Source: Rhizobium sullae (GTDB lineage Bacteria > Pseudomonadota > Alphaproteobacteria > Rhizobiales > Rhizobiaceae). Taken from it: DNA of 64,000 bases. Shown one piece after another: positions 1 through 9,346 of the stretch (position 1 is its first letter; each line of letters begins with the position of its first letter). The position numbers were made by a program, and so were the translations under genes. The stretch covers positions 62,001-126,000 of the forward strand of contig NZ_FWER01000009.1 in the NCBI RefSeq assembly GCF_900169785.1, read 5' to 3'. The notes beneath the pieces were generated by a model. The model did not search any database and was not told the DNA's origin. It was given only the letters and a program-made list of their open reading frames with translations.

Positions 1-602
1 CCCTCATTGCGGGCCCAGTTGAGATAGTGATCCTTGGGCTCGGAACCAAGAGGCACAGCCATATTCATGCGATAGCCAAAACGGGCCGCACCTTCGACCA
101 GCGAGTGCAGTACGTTGTTGCCATCGCCGGTCCAGGCAATCGTCTTGCCCCTGATCGGACCGCGATGCTCCTCGAAGGTCATGATATCTGCCATGATCTG
201 GCAGGGATGCGTGTCGTCCGTCAGCGCGTTGATGACCGGCACCGTCGCATGTTCGGCGAGCTCCAGCATGCGGTGGTGCTCCGTCGTGCGGACCATGATC
301 GCATCGACATAGCGCGAGAGCACCTTGGCCGTATCGCCGATCGTCTCGGCGCGGCCAAGCTGCATCTCCGTGCCGGAGAGGAAAAGCGTTTCGCCACCGA
401 GCTGACGCATGCCGACATCGAAGGAAACGCGTGTGCGCGTAGAGGGTTTCTCGAAGATCATCGCCAGCATCTTACCCGCGAGCGGCTTATCGCCTTTGCC
501 GGCCTTGAAGGCCTGCTTGCGGACGATCGCATCATCCATGATGGCTCTGAGATCGGATGCAGTTACCGCCGAGAGATCGAGAAAGTGTTTGGGGGAAGCC
601 AT
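1..602 (-). CDS. argF: Ornithine carbamoyltransferase, 3' end cut by window edge
   Basis: This enzyme joins carbamoyl phosphate to ornithine to give citrulline in arginine synthesis, in the cytoplasm. The first 200 or so codons of a protein usually near 305 residues are visible. The reading frame starts [13 protein letters not shown] and carries the carbamoyl-phosphate motif STRTR within [12 protein letters not shown], followed by [10 protein letters not shown] and further on HPCQIMAD, the HPxQ carbamoyl-phosphate signature. The frame is open to base 1, so the ornithine-binding C-terminal half lies outside the window. The gene starts 40 bases after argD stops on the same strand, which fits an argD-argF operon as known in rhizobia. 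Recognition is by motif and context. Confidence 0.95.
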   Translation of the reverse strand, partial: MASPKHFLDLSAVTASDLRAIMDDAIVRKQAFKAGKGDKPLAGKMLAMIFEKPSTRTRVSFDVGMRQLGGETLFLSGTEMQLGRAETIGDTAKVLSRYVDAIMVRTTEHHRMLELAEHATVPVINALTDDTHPCQIMADIMTFEEHRGPIRGKTIAWTGDGNNVLHSLVEGAARFGYRMNMAVPLGSEPKDHYLNWARNE

Positions 603-642
603 GTCGTTCTTACCTGTATGCGCCTTGAGGGGCGTTATCCGT

Positions 643-1842
643 TCAAGCCGTCTTCCTGGTTTTTGCCGCGCGAATGCTTTCGGCAGCGCGCTCGACGCGG
701 GCAAGGCCCTCGCGGGCTTCCTCCGCCGTGACGACTAGAGGCGGAAGGAGACGGATGACATTATCGCCCGCCGGAATGCCTAGAAGATGAGCAGCACGAA
801 TGGCCTGCAACAGTTCGGAAGACGGGACGGCAGCCTTGATGCCGAGCATCAGGCCTTCGCCGCGCACATCTTCGATGATATCCGGATAGCGATCCTTCAG
901 CGAGGCAAGGCCCTGGCGGAAGACGAGTGCCACATCGCGGACATGCTGCAGAAAGCCGTCGGCGAGGATGACGTCGAGCACCGCGCTGCCGACCGCCATG
1001 GCAAGCGGATTGCCGCCATAGGTGGAGCCATGCGTGCCGGCCTTCATGCCGGAGGCGGCATCCGCGGTCGCCAGGCAGGCGCCGAGCGGGAAGCCGCCGC
1101 CGATACCCTTCGCTACCGCCATGATATCCGGCGTGACACCCGACCATTCGTGAGCAAAGAGTTTGCCGGTACGGCCAACGCCAGTCTGGACCTCATCGAG
1201 GATCAGCAGCAGACCCTTCTCATCGCAGATCTGGCGGAGCGCCTTCATGAACTCATTCGTCGCCGGACGGACCCCGCCCTCGCCCTGCACCGGCTCTACG
1301 AGGATGCCGGCGGTCGCATCGGTGATCGCTGCGCGGACCGCCTCGATATCGCCGAAGGGAACCTGATCGAAGCCCGGCGCCTTCGGGCCGAAGCCCTCGA
1401 GATACTTCTCCTGGCCGCCGGCGGCGATTGTCGCCAGCGTGCGGCCATGAAAGGCGCCTTCGAAGGTGATGATGTGGAAGCGCTCGGGATGACCGTTGGA
1501 ATACTGATAGCGGCGCGCGGTCTTGATCGCGCATTCCAGCGCCTCGGCGCCGGAATTGGTGAAGAACACCTTGTCGGCGAAGGTGACGTCGGTCAGCCGC
1601 TTGGCAAGCGCTTCCTGGCCGGGAATTTCATAGATATTCGACAGGTGCCAAACCTTGTCGGCCTGCGCCTTCAGGGCTTCGACGACATGCGGATTGCCGT
1701 GGCCAACGGAAGTCACTGCAACGCCTGCGCCAAAATCCAGATATCGTTCGCCGCCTTCAGTGATTAGCCAAACGCCCTCACCTCGCTCGAACCGCAAAGG
1801 GGCGCGAGAATAGGTGTCATATAGCGGCGCGGCTTGAGCCAT
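643..1842 (-). CDS. argD: Acetylornithine aminotransferase (PLP enzyme)
   Basis: A class III aminotransferase of 399 residues that makes N-acetylornithine from the semialdehyde using glutamate and PLP; the family often also serves N-succinyl-diaminopimelate in lysine synthesis. The sequence shows [14 protein letters not shown], the conserved FEGAFHGRT, the cofactor aspartate in [14 protein letters not shown], and the PLP lysine in [15 protein letters not shown] place the start at 1842 (MAQAAPLYD), because an AGGAGA Shine-Dalgarno lies 8 bases upstream. The longer frame from 1860 would put that ribosome site inside the coding region. It is first in an operon with argF. Confidence 0.96.
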   Translation of the reverse strand: MAQAAPLYDTYSRAPLRFERGEGVWLITEGGERYLDFGAGVAVTSVGHGNPHVVEALKAQADKVWHLSNIYEIPGQEALAKRLTDVTFADKVFFTNSGAEALECAIKTARRYQYSNGHPERFHIITFEGAFHGRTLATIAAGGQEKYLEGFGPKAPGFDQVPFGDIEAVRAAITDATAGILVEPVQGEGGVRPATNEFMKALRQICDEKGLLLILDEVQTGVGRTGKLFAHEWSGVTPDIMAVAKGIGGGFPLGACLATADAASGMKAGTHGSTYGGNPLAMAVGSAVLDVILADGFLQHVRDVALVFRQGLASLKDRYPDIIEDVRGEGLMLGIKAAVPSSELLQAIRAAHLLGIPAGDNVIRLLPPLVVTAEEAREGLARVERAAESIRAAKTRKTA

Positions 1843-2262
1843 GGCGCGATCTCCTGTCATCGTTAGGGCAACCAGACTCCGGCTAAAAACCGGGTCCGAA
1901 AAATTAAAAATGCCGCCTTTCGGCGGCGAGTGCCACTATTGACGTTTCGCACCGCGATGTCAACAAAACTGCGGGCTTCGTGCGCCATGGGACCACCTCC
2001 CCGAACGAGGTCATTTATCAACAGCTAATGTTGCAGAAATGACTCGCTCGGGAAGCAAGTTGGGGAAAACTTGAAATTCGATTCATCCGGATTCCCGCGA
2101 CTCTTGTCACGGAGTCAGCCTCACACTAGGTTAAAACTCAATTACTAGACTGCATGCGGCGGAACTAGTCACCACAATTGGTCAGGCGTTTCCTGCTTCG
2201 GATGTATCCGGAGCAAGGGTGGGGGATTCTGCCTTCACAACGCTAAACGGCGGAGACAGGGC
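1843..2262. promoter_or_regulatory. Divergent argD/gcrA control region with GANTC cluster
   Basis: This 420-base gap separates two divergent genes. It holds a short GC hairpin near 1913-1928 (GCCGCC, loop TTTC, GGCGGC). It also holds five GANTC sites at 2041, 2080, 2090, 2099 and 2112. A TTAA-N7-TTAC element lies at 2131-2145, one base from the CtrA full-site consensus TTAA-N7-TTAA. GANTC is the CcrM methylation site of alphaproteobacteria. Known biology links GcrA, CtrA and CcrM in one cell-cycle circuit; control of this gene by them is inferred. Confidence 0.6.
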
Positions 2263-2796
2263 ATGAACTGGACAGACGAGCGAGTCGAAAAACTCAAGAA
2301 GCTTTGGTCCGAAGGACTGAGCGCGAGCCAGATCGCTGCGCAGCTCGGCGGAGTGAGCAGGAACGCGGTGATCGGCAAGGTCCATAGGCTTAGCCTTCCG
2401 GGCCGCGCCAAGGCCGGTGGCACCGCGGCGGCCGCACGAGCGCCGAAGCGCAATACCTCGGCTCCGCGCGCACCGAACTATGCATCGCGGATCGCGACCC
2501 GCACCGTCACGCGCCAGCAGGGCGCAACGATGCTCAAGGAAGAGATCGAAATCGATCTCATGGAGGAGGTAAGGTATCGTCCGGCCGCAAACGTGGTCGT
2601 GCCGATCTCCCGCCGCCTCGGCCTGACGGAACTTACGGAACGCACCTGCAAGTGGCCGGTCGGCGATCCGCTGAAGGATGATTTCCACTTCTGCGGTTGC
2701 GACAGCCCGGACTCTTCACCTTACTGCAGCTATCATGCGCGCCTTGCCTATCAGCCGGTCAACGAGCGCCGCAGGACAGCAGCCCGCGCAAATTGA
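2263..2796 (+). CDS. gcrA: GcrA cell-cycle regulator
   Basis: A 177-residue DNA-binding protein. GcrA binds sigma70 RNA polymerase and activates promoters carrying methylated GANTC sites, setting S-phase and division gene expression in alphaproteobacteria. The N-terminus MNWTDERVEKLKKLWSEGLS begins the typical GcrA helix-turn-helix, followed by ASQIAAQLGGVSRNAVIGKVHRL. A basic alanine/arginine-rich linker follows, then the conserved C-terminal block TCKWPVGDP with FHFCGCDS and a CSYH cysteine-histidine pair. Length is normal. It is monocistronic, with a terminator 22 bases after the stop and an unusually GANTC-rich leader. Confidence 0.96.
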   Translation: MNWTDERVEKLKKLWSEGLSASQIAAQLGGVSRNAVIGKVHRLSLPGRAKAGGTAAAARAPKRNTSAPRAPNYASRIATRTVTRQQGATMLKEEIEIDLMEEVRYRPAANVVVPISRRLGLTELTERTCKWPVGDPLKDDFHFCGCDSPDSSPYCSYHARLAYQPVNERRRTAARAN

Positions 2797-2817
2797 GCCG
2801 GATAAATGACAAACGGA

Positions 2818-2843
2818 AACGGGCCTCGCAGGCCCGTTTTTTT
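2818..2843. terminator. Rho-independent terminator between gcrA and phoB
   Basis: A perfect 9-base stem AACGGGCCT/AGGCCCGTT with a CGC loop is followed by a run of seven T. On the other strand the stem is not followed by a long T run, so it best terminates gcrA, although the two genes converge here. Confidence 0.85.
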
Positions 2844-2866
2844 ATGCCCGGCAATGGAAGCGGCAA

Positions 2867-3550
2867 TCAGGATTCCATGGAATATCCGGCACCGCGGACG
2901 GTGCGGATGACATCCTGCATGTTGGAGAAGTTCAGCGCCTTGCGCAGCCGGCCGACATGGACGTCGACGGTGCGCTCGTCGACATAAATGTCGTGGCCCC
3001 AGACACCGTCCAGAAGCTGCGAACGCGAGAAAACGCGGCCGGGCGACGACATCAGGAATTCCAGGAGGCGGAATTCGGTGGGGCCGAGGCGAACTTCGCG
3101 GCTTTTGCGGTGAACACGATGCGTTTCGCGGTCGAGTTCGATGTCGCCGCATTTCAGCACCGTCGAGAGCACCTCAGGCTTGGCGCGGCGCAGCATCGCC
3201 CTAACGCGGGCAACGAGCTCCGGCGTCGAAAACGGCTTGACGACATAGTCGTCGGCGCCGGTCGAAAGGCCGCGGACGCGCTCGCTTTCCTCGCCGCGCG
3301 CCGTCAGCATGATGATCGGCAGGCGCTCGGTCTCCGGACGCATGCGCAGGCGGCGGCAAAGCTCTATGCCCGATACGCCCGGCAGCATCCAATCGAGGAT
3401 CAAAAGGTCCGGCGTGCGCTCCTGAAGCCGGATTTCGGCCTCGTCGCCACGCAGGATGGTATCGACCTCGAAACCTTCGGCCTCAAGGTTATAGCGAAGA
3501 AGCACACTCAGTGCCTCTTCGTCTTCAACGACTGCAACTCTCGGGATCAT
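2867..3550 (-). CDS. phoB: Phosphate regulon response regulator PhoB
   Basis: A 227-residue OmpR-type response regulator that, when phosphorylated by PhoR under phosphate limitation, binds Pho boxes and activates genes such as pstS. The receiver domain (about 1-120) has the acidic pair VEDEE near residue 10, phospho-acceptor D53 in LILDWMLPG, T83 in MLTARG and K105 in VVKPFS. The winged-helix domain follows with VWGHDIYVDERTVDVHVGRLRKAL. It lies 34 bases after phoU on the same strand, last in the phoR-pst-phoU-phoB order. A matching Pho box lies upstream of pstS. Confidence 0.97.
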   Translation of the reverse strand: MIPRVAVVEDEEALSVLLRYNLEAEGFEVDTILRGDEAEIRLQERTPDLLILDWMLPGVSGIELCRRLRMRPETERLPIIMLTARGEESERVRGLSTGADDYVVKPFSTPELVARVRAMLRRAKPEVLSTVLKCGDIELDRETHRVHRKSREVRLGPTEFRLLEFLMSSPGRVFSRSQLLDGVWGHDIYVDERTVDVHVGRLRKALNFSNMQDVIRTVRGAGYSMES

Positions 3551-3584
3551 TCGCTTCTGTCTCCTGAGGGCGGGTTCAGAATTG

Positions 3585-4298
3585 TCATTCCGTCACCGCG
3601 CCGACGGTGTTGGCAGTATCGTCCTTCGGACGTTCGCCTTCCGGCTGGGCGCCGGTCGCCATGTAATAGATCGTTTCGGCAATGTTGGTGGCATGGTCGC
3701 CGATGCGCTCGATGTTCTTGGCGCAGAAGAGAAGATGCGTGCAGCTGGTGATGTTGCGCGGATCTTCCATCATGTAGGTCAGAAGCTCGCGAAACAGCGA
3801 GGTGTACATCGCGTCGATTTCCTCGTCGCGCTCGCGGATCGACTTCGCCCTGTCGGCGGCACGGGTCGTATAGACGTCGAGCACTTCCTTGAGCTGGACG
3901 AGGGCGAGCTCGGAAAGATGCTCGAGGCCGCGGGCGAGCTTACGCGGAACGCCGGTGCTTTGTACCGCGATGACGCGCTTGGCCGTGTTCTTGCCGAGAT
4001 CGCCGACGCGCTCAAGGTCGGCTGCGATACGGATCGAGCCCATGATCTCGCGAAGATCGGAGGCCATCGGCTGGCGGCGGGCAATGGTGACGACCGCCTT
4101 GTCGCCGATCTCGCGTTCGGCATGATCGAGGATCACGTCGTCGGAGATGACCTTCTGGGCCAGAGCCGTATCGCCGTTGACCAGCGCGCGGACAGCGTCG
4201 GACACCATCTGCTCGGCAAGCCCACCCATTTCCGAGATGCGGCGGGTCAGGAACTTCAAATCGTCGTCATAGGCAGAAAAGATATGGGTCGATGCCAT
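3585..4298 (-). CDS. phoU: PhoU phosphate-signalling regulator
   Basis: A 237-residue all-helical protein with two PhoU repeats. The family couples the PstSCAB transporter to the PhoR kinase and represses Pho signalling when phosphate is plentiful. The acidic metal-contact motifs appear as ERVGDLGKNTAKR in the first repeat and ERIGDHATNIAE in the second. I choose the start at 4298 (MASTHIFSAYDDDL), because an AAGGAC ribosome site lies about 8 bases upstream. The longer frame starting at 4331 would begin with unrelated residues. It sits between pstB and phoB with short gaps. Confidence 0.96.
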   Translation of the reverse strand: MASTHIFSAYDDDLKFLTRRISEMGGLAEQMVSDAVRALVNGDTALAQKVISDDVILDHAEREIGDKAVVTIARRQPMASDLREIMGSIRIAADLERVGDLGKNTAKRVIAVQSTGVPRKLARGLEHLSELALVQLKEVLDVYTTRAADRAKSIRERDEEIDAMYTSLFRELLTYMMEDPRNITSCTHLLFCAKNIERIGDHATNIAETIYYMATGAQPEGERPKDDTANTVGAVTE

Positions 4299-4332
4299 GG
4301 GAATTGTCCTTGAATAGCCTGAACGCCGCAAC

Positions 4333-5148
4333 TCAGCCGAAGCGGCCCATGATGTAATCCTGGGTGCGGGGGTCGTCCGGGTTGGTGAACATCTTGTCGG
4401 TGTCGTTCTCCTCGACGAGATTGCCGAGGTGGAACATAGCGGTCCGCTGCGAAACGCGGGCCGCCTGCTGCATCGAGTGCGTCACGATGACGATGGTGAA
4501 GTTCTCGCGCAGCTCATGGATCAGCTCTTCGACCTTGGCAGTCGCAATCGGATCGAGCGCCGAGCACGGTTCGTCCATCAGGATGACTTCCGGGCTCACG
4601 GCAACGGCACGCGCGATGCACAGACGCTGCTGCTGGCCGCCGGACAGGCCGGTGCCGGATTCATGCAGGCGATCCTTGACTTCGTTCCAAAGGCCGGCGC
4701 GCTGCAGCGACTGCTCGACGATCTGGTCCAAGTCCGCCTTCGACTTTGCCAGGCCATGGATACGTGGCCCGTAGCTGACGTTCTCGTAGATCGTCTTCGG
4801 GAACGGGTTCGGTTTCTGGAAGACCATGCCGACGCGGGCGCGGAGCTCCACGACGTCGATATCCGGATCGTAGATATCCTCGCCATCAAGCGTGATCTTG
4901 CCTGTCACGCGGCAGTTGTCGATCGTATCGTTCATGCGGTTGAGGCTGCGCAGGAAGGTAGACTTGCCGCAGCCGGAGGGGCCGATGAGCGCGGTAACCG
5001 TGTTCTCGCGGATGTTTAGCTTCACGTCGAAAAGCGCACGCTTATCGCCGTAGTAGACCGACACGTCCTGGCCGATCATCTTGTACGGGATCGTATTCAT
5101 TTTCTGGTCCAGAGCCTTCTCAACTGCTGCTTCAGTCAACATGTTCAT
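4333..5148 (-). CDS. pstB: Phosphate ABC transporter ATP-binding protein PstB
   Basis: The 271-residue ATPase of the high-affinity phosphate importer. It has Walker [15 protein letters not shown], the Q-loop VFQKPNPFP typical of PstB, signature [14 protein letters not shown], Walker [16 protein letters not shown] and the switch histidine in IVTHSM. It would drive phosphate uptake through PstA and PstC on the cytoplasmic face. It follows pstA by 15 bases and precedes phoU by 34 bases on the same strand, as in many rhizobial pst operons. Confidence 0.97.
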   Translation of the reverse strand: MNMLTEAAVEKALDQKMNTIPYKMIGQDVSVYYGDKRALFDVKLNIRENTVTALIGPSGCGKSTFLRSLNRMNDTIDNCRVTGKITLDGEDIYDPDIDVVELRARVGMVFQKPNPFPKTIYENVSYGPRIHGLAKSKADLDQIVEQSLQRAGLWNEVKDRLHESGTGLSGGQQQRLCIARAVAVSPEVILMDEPCSALDPIATAKVEELIHELRENFTIVIVTHSMQQAARVSQRTAMFHLGNLVEENDTDKMFTNPDDPRTQDYIMGRFG

Positions 5149-5163
5149 GACTATGTACTCCGT

Positions 5164-6483
5164 TTACCAGCGACGCTCAAAGCGCCGGCGCAAGAGGATG
5201 GCTCCGAGGTTCATGACGATCAGGAACAGGAGCAGGACGATAATGGCGCCAGACGTGCGCTCGACGAATGCGCGTTCGGCTTCGTTGGCCCACATGTAGA
5301 CCTGTACCGGCAGCGCCGTGGACGGGTCGAGCGGGGTGCTCGGCGCGCTGGCGACGAAGGCGACCATGCCGATCAGGAGAAGCGGTGCGGTTTCTCCGAG
5401 CGCGTGTGCCAAACCGATGATGGTGCCGGTCAGAATACCGGGCATCGCAAGCGGCAGGACGTGGTGGAACACCATCTGCATCTTCGAGGCGCCGAGGCCG
5501 AGCGCCGCCGCGCGGATCGACGGCGGGACAGCGCGCAGTGCTGCGCGGGTGGCGATGATGATCGTCGGCAGCGTCATAAGCGTCAGCACCAAACCGCCGA
5601 CCAGTGGGGCCGAGCGTGGCAGGCCTGCGAAGTTGATGAAAACAGAAAGACCGAGCAGACCGTAGACGATCGAGGGAACGGCAGCGAGGTTGTTGATGTT
5701 CACCTCAATCAGGTCCGTCACCTTGTTCTTGGTCGCGAATTCCTCAAGGTAGATCGAGGTGCCAACGCCGATCGGCAGCGACAGAACGAGAACGATCAGC
5801 ATCAGGTAGAGCGAGCCGACAAGAGCGACGCCGAGGCCGGCGGCTTCAGGACGGCTGGAGTTGCCATGGGTGAAAAGTCCGGTGTTGAACTCCTTGAAAA
5901 GCGCTCCGTTCGCCTTCAGCTCGTTCATCCAGCCGAGCTGCTTGTCGTTCACCTTACGGTTCTTCTCATCGACGGCAAGGTCGATCTGGCCCTTGTTGGC
6001 GCTGTCGACATTGGCGTCGGCCAAAACGGTCACATTGACGGTCTTGCCGATGATCGACGGGTCGGCGACAACCATGTCACGCAACTGGATCGGCGCGCTC
6101 TTGGAGAGCATCGCCGTCGCCCCACGGACATCCGGGCGGCTGGAGGCGTTGATGTTCAACTCCTTGACAAGCGCATCACGCAGCAGCGCGCCGTAATTGG
6201 CTGCAATCAGCACCGACGGATCGGTGGCCCGCTTGTTATCCGGGTCGATGGTCTTTTCAGTAAATTCGACCGGAAGCGAGATCACCGTCTGCTGGAAGGC
6301 AGTGTAGCCGTTGCGGATGACCGTCGACAGCAGGAACGCCAGGAAAATCAGGCCGAAGGAGATAGCGGCAATGCCATAGGCCCTGAAACGGCGCTCCGCA
6401 GCATAACGGCGCTTGATGCCGATATCGCGGCGCTCTGGCGCCTTGGAAATGGTGCCTGCAATGGGGGAAACAATATTCGTCAT
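5164..6483 (-). CDS. pstA: Phosphate ABC transporter permease PstA
   Basis: A 439-residue inner-membrane subunit of the phosphate importer. One N-terminal membrane helix (about 38-58) is followed by a large soluble insertion, probably periplasmic. A binding-protein-dependent permease domain follows, with helices LYLMLIVLVLSLPIGVG, AAVPSIVYGLLGLSVF and a final helix near the C-terminus. The cytoplasmic EAA-type loop reads RAAALGLGASKMQMVFHHVLP. It is longer than E. coli PstA (about 296), as is usual in alphaproteobacteria. The start codon overlaps the pstC stop by 4 bases, indicating coupled translation. Confidence 0.95.
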   Translation of the reverse strand: MTNIVSPIAGTISKAPERRDIGIKRRYAAERRFRAYGIAAISFGLIFLAFLLSTVIRNGYTAFQQTVISLPVEFTEKTIDPDNKRATDPSVLIAANYGALLRDALVKELNINASSRPDVRGATAMLSKSAPIQLRDMVVADPSIIGKTVNVTVLADANVDSANKGQIDLAVDEKNRKVNDKQLGWMNELKANGALFKEFNTGLFTHGNSSRPEAAGLGVALVGSLYLMLIVLVLSLPIGVGTSIYLEEFATKNKVTDLIEVNINNLAAVPSIVYGLLGLSVFINFAGLPRSAPLVGGLVLTLMTLPTIIIATRAALRAVPPSIRAAALGLGASKMQMVFHHVLPLAMPGILTGTIIGLAHALGETAPLLLIGMVAFVASAPSTPLDPSTALPVQVYMWANEAERAFVERTSGAIIVLLLFLIVMNLGAILLRRRFERRW

Positions 6484-7961
6484 TCGTACTGCTCCCGGTA
6501 TTTGCGCACGATGTAAAGCGCGTAGATGTTAAGGCAAAGCGTGATGAAGAAGAGCGTGATGCCAAGCGCGAAGGCGACCAGCGTCTGCGGCGAGGTGAAT
6601 TCAAGGTCGCCGGTCAGCTGGTTGACGATCTTGACGGTCACCGTGGTCATCGGCTCGAAGGGATTGATCTGCATACGCGCAGCGACACCGGCGGCCAGCA
6701 CGACGATCATGGTTTCGCCGATGGCGCGCGAGGCCGTCATCAGGAGTGCGCCGACGATGCCCGGCAGAGCTGCCGGAAGCACCACCCTCTTGATCGTTTC
6801 CGAGCGCGTGGCGCCGAGGCCTAGCGAACCATCACGCAGCGCGTGCGGCACTGCGGTGATGATGTCGTCCGACAGCGAGGAAACGTAGGGGATCAGCATG
6901 ATGCCCATCACGATACCGGCCGTCAGAACGCTCTGCGCCTGAATGAAGTTGCCGTAATTGCCGGTGAGAAGGCCGTTCACTTGCGCAGACAGATCGCGCA
7001 GGAACGGGCCGACGGTAACAAGGGCAAAGAAGCCGTAGACGATGGTCGGGATACCGGCCAGAACTTCAAGAAGAGGCTTGGCGAGCGATCGAACCTTCGG
7101 GGAAGCATATTCAGCCATATAGATGGCGGCGAAAAGGCCAACCGGCACTGCGACCAGCATGGCAACAAAGCCGATATAAAGCGTGCCGAGCAGCAGCGGG
7201 ATGAGGCCGAACTGACCGAAAGACGAGCCGCCTGCGCCGGCAAAACGCGGATCCCAGACCGTGCCGAAGAAGAAGTCGGTTGCCGGAACCGCTGCGAAGA
7301 AGCGGATGGCTTCGGACAGCATCGAAAAAACGATGCCGACCGTGGTCAGGATCGCAATGGATGATGCAACGAGAAGTGCCCAGAGCATAACACGCTCGAC
7401 ACGGTTGCGAGCCCGGAAGCGCGGCGCAATACCACGAAGCGCATAGAATGCGCCGCCGAGAGCGAGCACGAAGACAACCGCGGTCATGATCATGCGGCTG
7501 CCTGCGGCTTTGGCATTCAGTGTCTTCGCTGCATCGATCATGAAAGGCTGCGGCTCACCGGCGAGCGGAACACCCTTCCCGTTGAGTTTTGCCTGAATGG
7601 CTGCGGTATCGGAACCGAGCGCACTGATCTCATCTGACGTTAACAGGTTCATGCCGCGGGCGATGGTCGCGACCATGCTGTAGCTCAGATCCTGTTCTGC
7701 GGCGGTCTTCGCCTTCACGTCGTCGGGGAAAGCGTCGCGGACAGCGGATTCGACGATCCCCGGGCTTGCGGCGAGCCAGATGCAGAGAATGATAAGCGCA
7801 GGGAGAGTCGACCAGATGGCTGCGTAGGCACCGTAGTAGCCCGGCCGCGAATGAAGCGCGGACGGCTTGCCGCCGGCAAGCGCCATGGCACGGCTGCGAG
7901 CGGCCACATAGGCCAGCGCGCCAAGCACCACGAGACACAAGAGTATGATGGATGTGCTCAT
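6480..7961 (-). CDS. pstC: Phosphate ABC transporter permease PstC
   Basis: The second permease of the phosphate importer, 493 residues. It has extra N-terminal membrane helices (SIILLCLVVLGALAYVAA near 3-20 and a second near 47-65) and a soluble segment. The permease core contains FGLIPLLLGTLYIGFVAML, VLAGIPTIVYGFFAL and the coupling loop DGSLGLGATRSETIKRVVLP. It is larger than E. coli PstC (about 319), matching the long alphaproteobacterial form. The stop overlaps the pstA start (ATGA). A strong hairpin in the pstS-pstC gap probably lowers its expression relative to pstS. Confidence 0.95.
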   Translation of the reverse strand: MSTSIILLCLVVLGALAYVAARSRAMALAGGKPSALHSRPGYYGAYAAIWSTLPALIILCIWLAASPGIVESAVRDAFPDDVKAKTAAEQDLSYSMVATIARGMNLLTSDEISALGSDTAAIQAKLNGKGVPLAGEPQPFMIDAAKTLNAKAAGSRMIMTAVVFVLALGGAFYALRGIAPRFRARNRVERVMLWALLVASSIAILTTVGIVFSMLSEAIRFFAAVPATDFFFGTVWDPRFAGAGGSSFGQFGLIPLLLGTLYIGFVAMLVAVPVGLFAAIYMAEYASPKVRSLAKPLLEVLAGIPTIVYGFFALVTVGPFLRDLSAQVNGLLTGNYGNFIQAQSVLTAGIVMGIMLIPYVSSLSDDIITAVPHALRDGSLGLGATRSETIKRVVLPAALPGIVGALLMTASRAIGETMIVVLAAGVAARMQINPFEPMTTVTVKIVNQLTGDLEFTSPQTLVAFALGITLFFITLCLNIYALYIVRKYREQYE

Positions 7962-8083
7962 TCGTTACGTCCCCAGGCTCACGACCCAAAAGCACCCGCA
8001 GACCATCCTGCGCGGCTTCCCAATCATGGAGAAACTTGAAACCCTGCCGCCACTAGGCAAGGGCAGAAGCAGTCGAATAAAAT

Positions 8084-8112
8084 GCCGGCGCGGCCTCAGG
8101 CACCGCGCCGGC
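8084..8112 (-). terminator. Attenuating hairpin between pstS and pstC
   Basis: A perfect 10-base GC stem (GCCGGCGCGG/CCGCGCCGGC) with a 9-base loop lies 8 bases past the pstS stop. On the minus strand it is followed by ATTTTATT. It probably ends part of the pstS transcription and protects the pstS mRNA, giving excess binding protein over permease. Confidence 0.7.
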
Positions 8113-8120
8113 ACAATCCA

Positions 8121-9158
8121 TTACATGGTCTTTTCGGCTTCGACGTTCTTGCGGATCTCTTCGCGCTCTGCATCCGGAGCAGCGACGAGGCCGTATTCGA
8201 CGAGCGGGCCGTCAGGACCGATCATCTGGTCGGAGACGAAGAAGTTCACGTATTCCTTCAGGCCGGGAACGGCGCCGAGATGTGCCTTCTTGACGTAGAA
8301 GAACAGCGGGCGGGAAACCGGATAGGTGCCGTTGGAGATTGTTTCGGTCGACGGAACGACGCCGTTGACAGTTGCAACCTTCAGCTTGTCGGCATTGTTT
8401 TCATAGAAGGAGAGGCCGAATACGCCGACGCCGGTCTTGTTGGCGGCGATGCGAGACAGGGTTTCCGTGTAGTCGCCATCGATGTCAACGGCGGCGCCGT
8501 CCTTGCGAACTGCGACGCAAGCCTTACCCTGGGCAGCCTTGTCGGAGATTTCCTTGGCGATAACGTCGGTGGCGCCGGAAGCCTTGCAACCTGCGGCAAG
8601 AACCTTTTCTTCGAAGACTTCGCGCGTGCCGTGCTTTTCGCCCGGAATGTAGGCGGCGATTTCAACGTCGGGAAGCTTCGGGTTTACTTCCGACCACTTC
8701 TTGTAGGGGTTGGCGACGAGCTTGCCGTCGACGACGACCTGAGCGGCGAGCGCCTTGTAGATGTCTGCCGGAACGTAGGCGACGTCCGAGTTGGCGGTGT
8801 CAGTTGCGAAGACGATGCCGTCATAACCGATCTTGACTTCCTGGATATCCGTTACGCCGGCTTTCTTGCATGCTTCGATTTCACTATCCTTGATTGACCG
8901 CGAAGAGTTCGCGATGTCGATCGTGTCTTCACCGACACCCTTGCAGAATTCCTTGAGGCCTGCGCCCGAGCCGCCGGATTCGACGATCGGCGTCTTAAAG
9001 TTCGAGAACGTTTCGCCGAAGGATTCGGCAACGATCTTCGCATAAGGCAGGACGGTGGACGAGCCGGCGACCTGAATCTGGTCACGGGCGGCGGCGGCGC
9101 CTGCGAAGGCGACGGTGGCAGCGAGTGCTGCAACGGTTAGCTTAAGAGTGTTCATCAA
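8121..9158 (-). CDS. pstS: Periplasmic phosphate-binding protein PstS
   Basis: A 345-residue periplasmic protein that captures inorganic phosphate and hands it to PstCA. A clear signal peptide of about 24 residues (VAALAATVAFAGAAAA) ends before RDQIQVAGSSTVLPYA. The phosphate-contact motif GSSTVLPY and the later SGGSGAGLKEFC match the family. It lies downstream of a three-unit Pho box and upstream of the pstCAB genes, so it should be induced by PhoB in phosphate starvation. Confidence 0.96.
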   Translation of the reverse strand: MMNTLKLTVAALAATVAFAGAAAARDQIQVAGSSTVLPYAKIVAESFGETFSNFKTPIVESGGSGAGLKEFCKGVGEDTIDIANSSRSIKDSEIEACKKAGVTDIQEVKIGYDGIVFATDTANSDVAYVPADIYKALAAQVVVDGKLVANPYKKWSEVNPKLPDVEIAAYIPGEKHGTREVFEEKVLAAGCKASGATDVIAKEISDKAAQGKACVAVRKDGAAVDIDGDYTETLSRIAANKTGVGVFGLSFYENNADKLKVATVNGVVPSTETISNGTYPVSRPLFFYVKKAHLGAVPGLKEYVNFFVSDQMIGPDGPLVEYGLVAAPDAEREEIRKNVEAEKTM

Positions 9159-9255
9159 AATCTCCCGGCATGGGCTTGTGTGAGCAGGGCCCCAGGCCCT
9201 CGCATTGCCTTTTTCATCGGCAGCATCTCTTTACTGCCTGATGCCAAGAGCTTTT

Positions 9256-9284
9256 ATGTCATTTTGATGAAACATTTATGACAG
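9256..9284 (-). promoter_or_regulatory. Pho box (three 7-base units) upstream of pstS
   Basis: Read on the minus strand, CTGTCAT (9278-9284), GTTTCAT (9267-9273) and ATGACAT (9256-9262) are each separated by 4 AT-rich bases, giving an 11-base period. This matches the PhoB direct-repeat box CTGTCAT-N4-CTGTCAT. It lies about 110 bases before the pstS start codon. Confidence 0.85.
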
Positions 9285-9346
9285 TTTAGGCAATTGATTT
9301 TAAAAGGGAAAACTGCATCCACCGACCGACGCTCTTCAGTTTTATG

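Noticed and set aside
27..731. Long plus-strand open frame at the left edge
   Set aside because: It is antisense to argF, whose minus frame carries clear carbamoyltransferase motifs; the plus frame has no family features.
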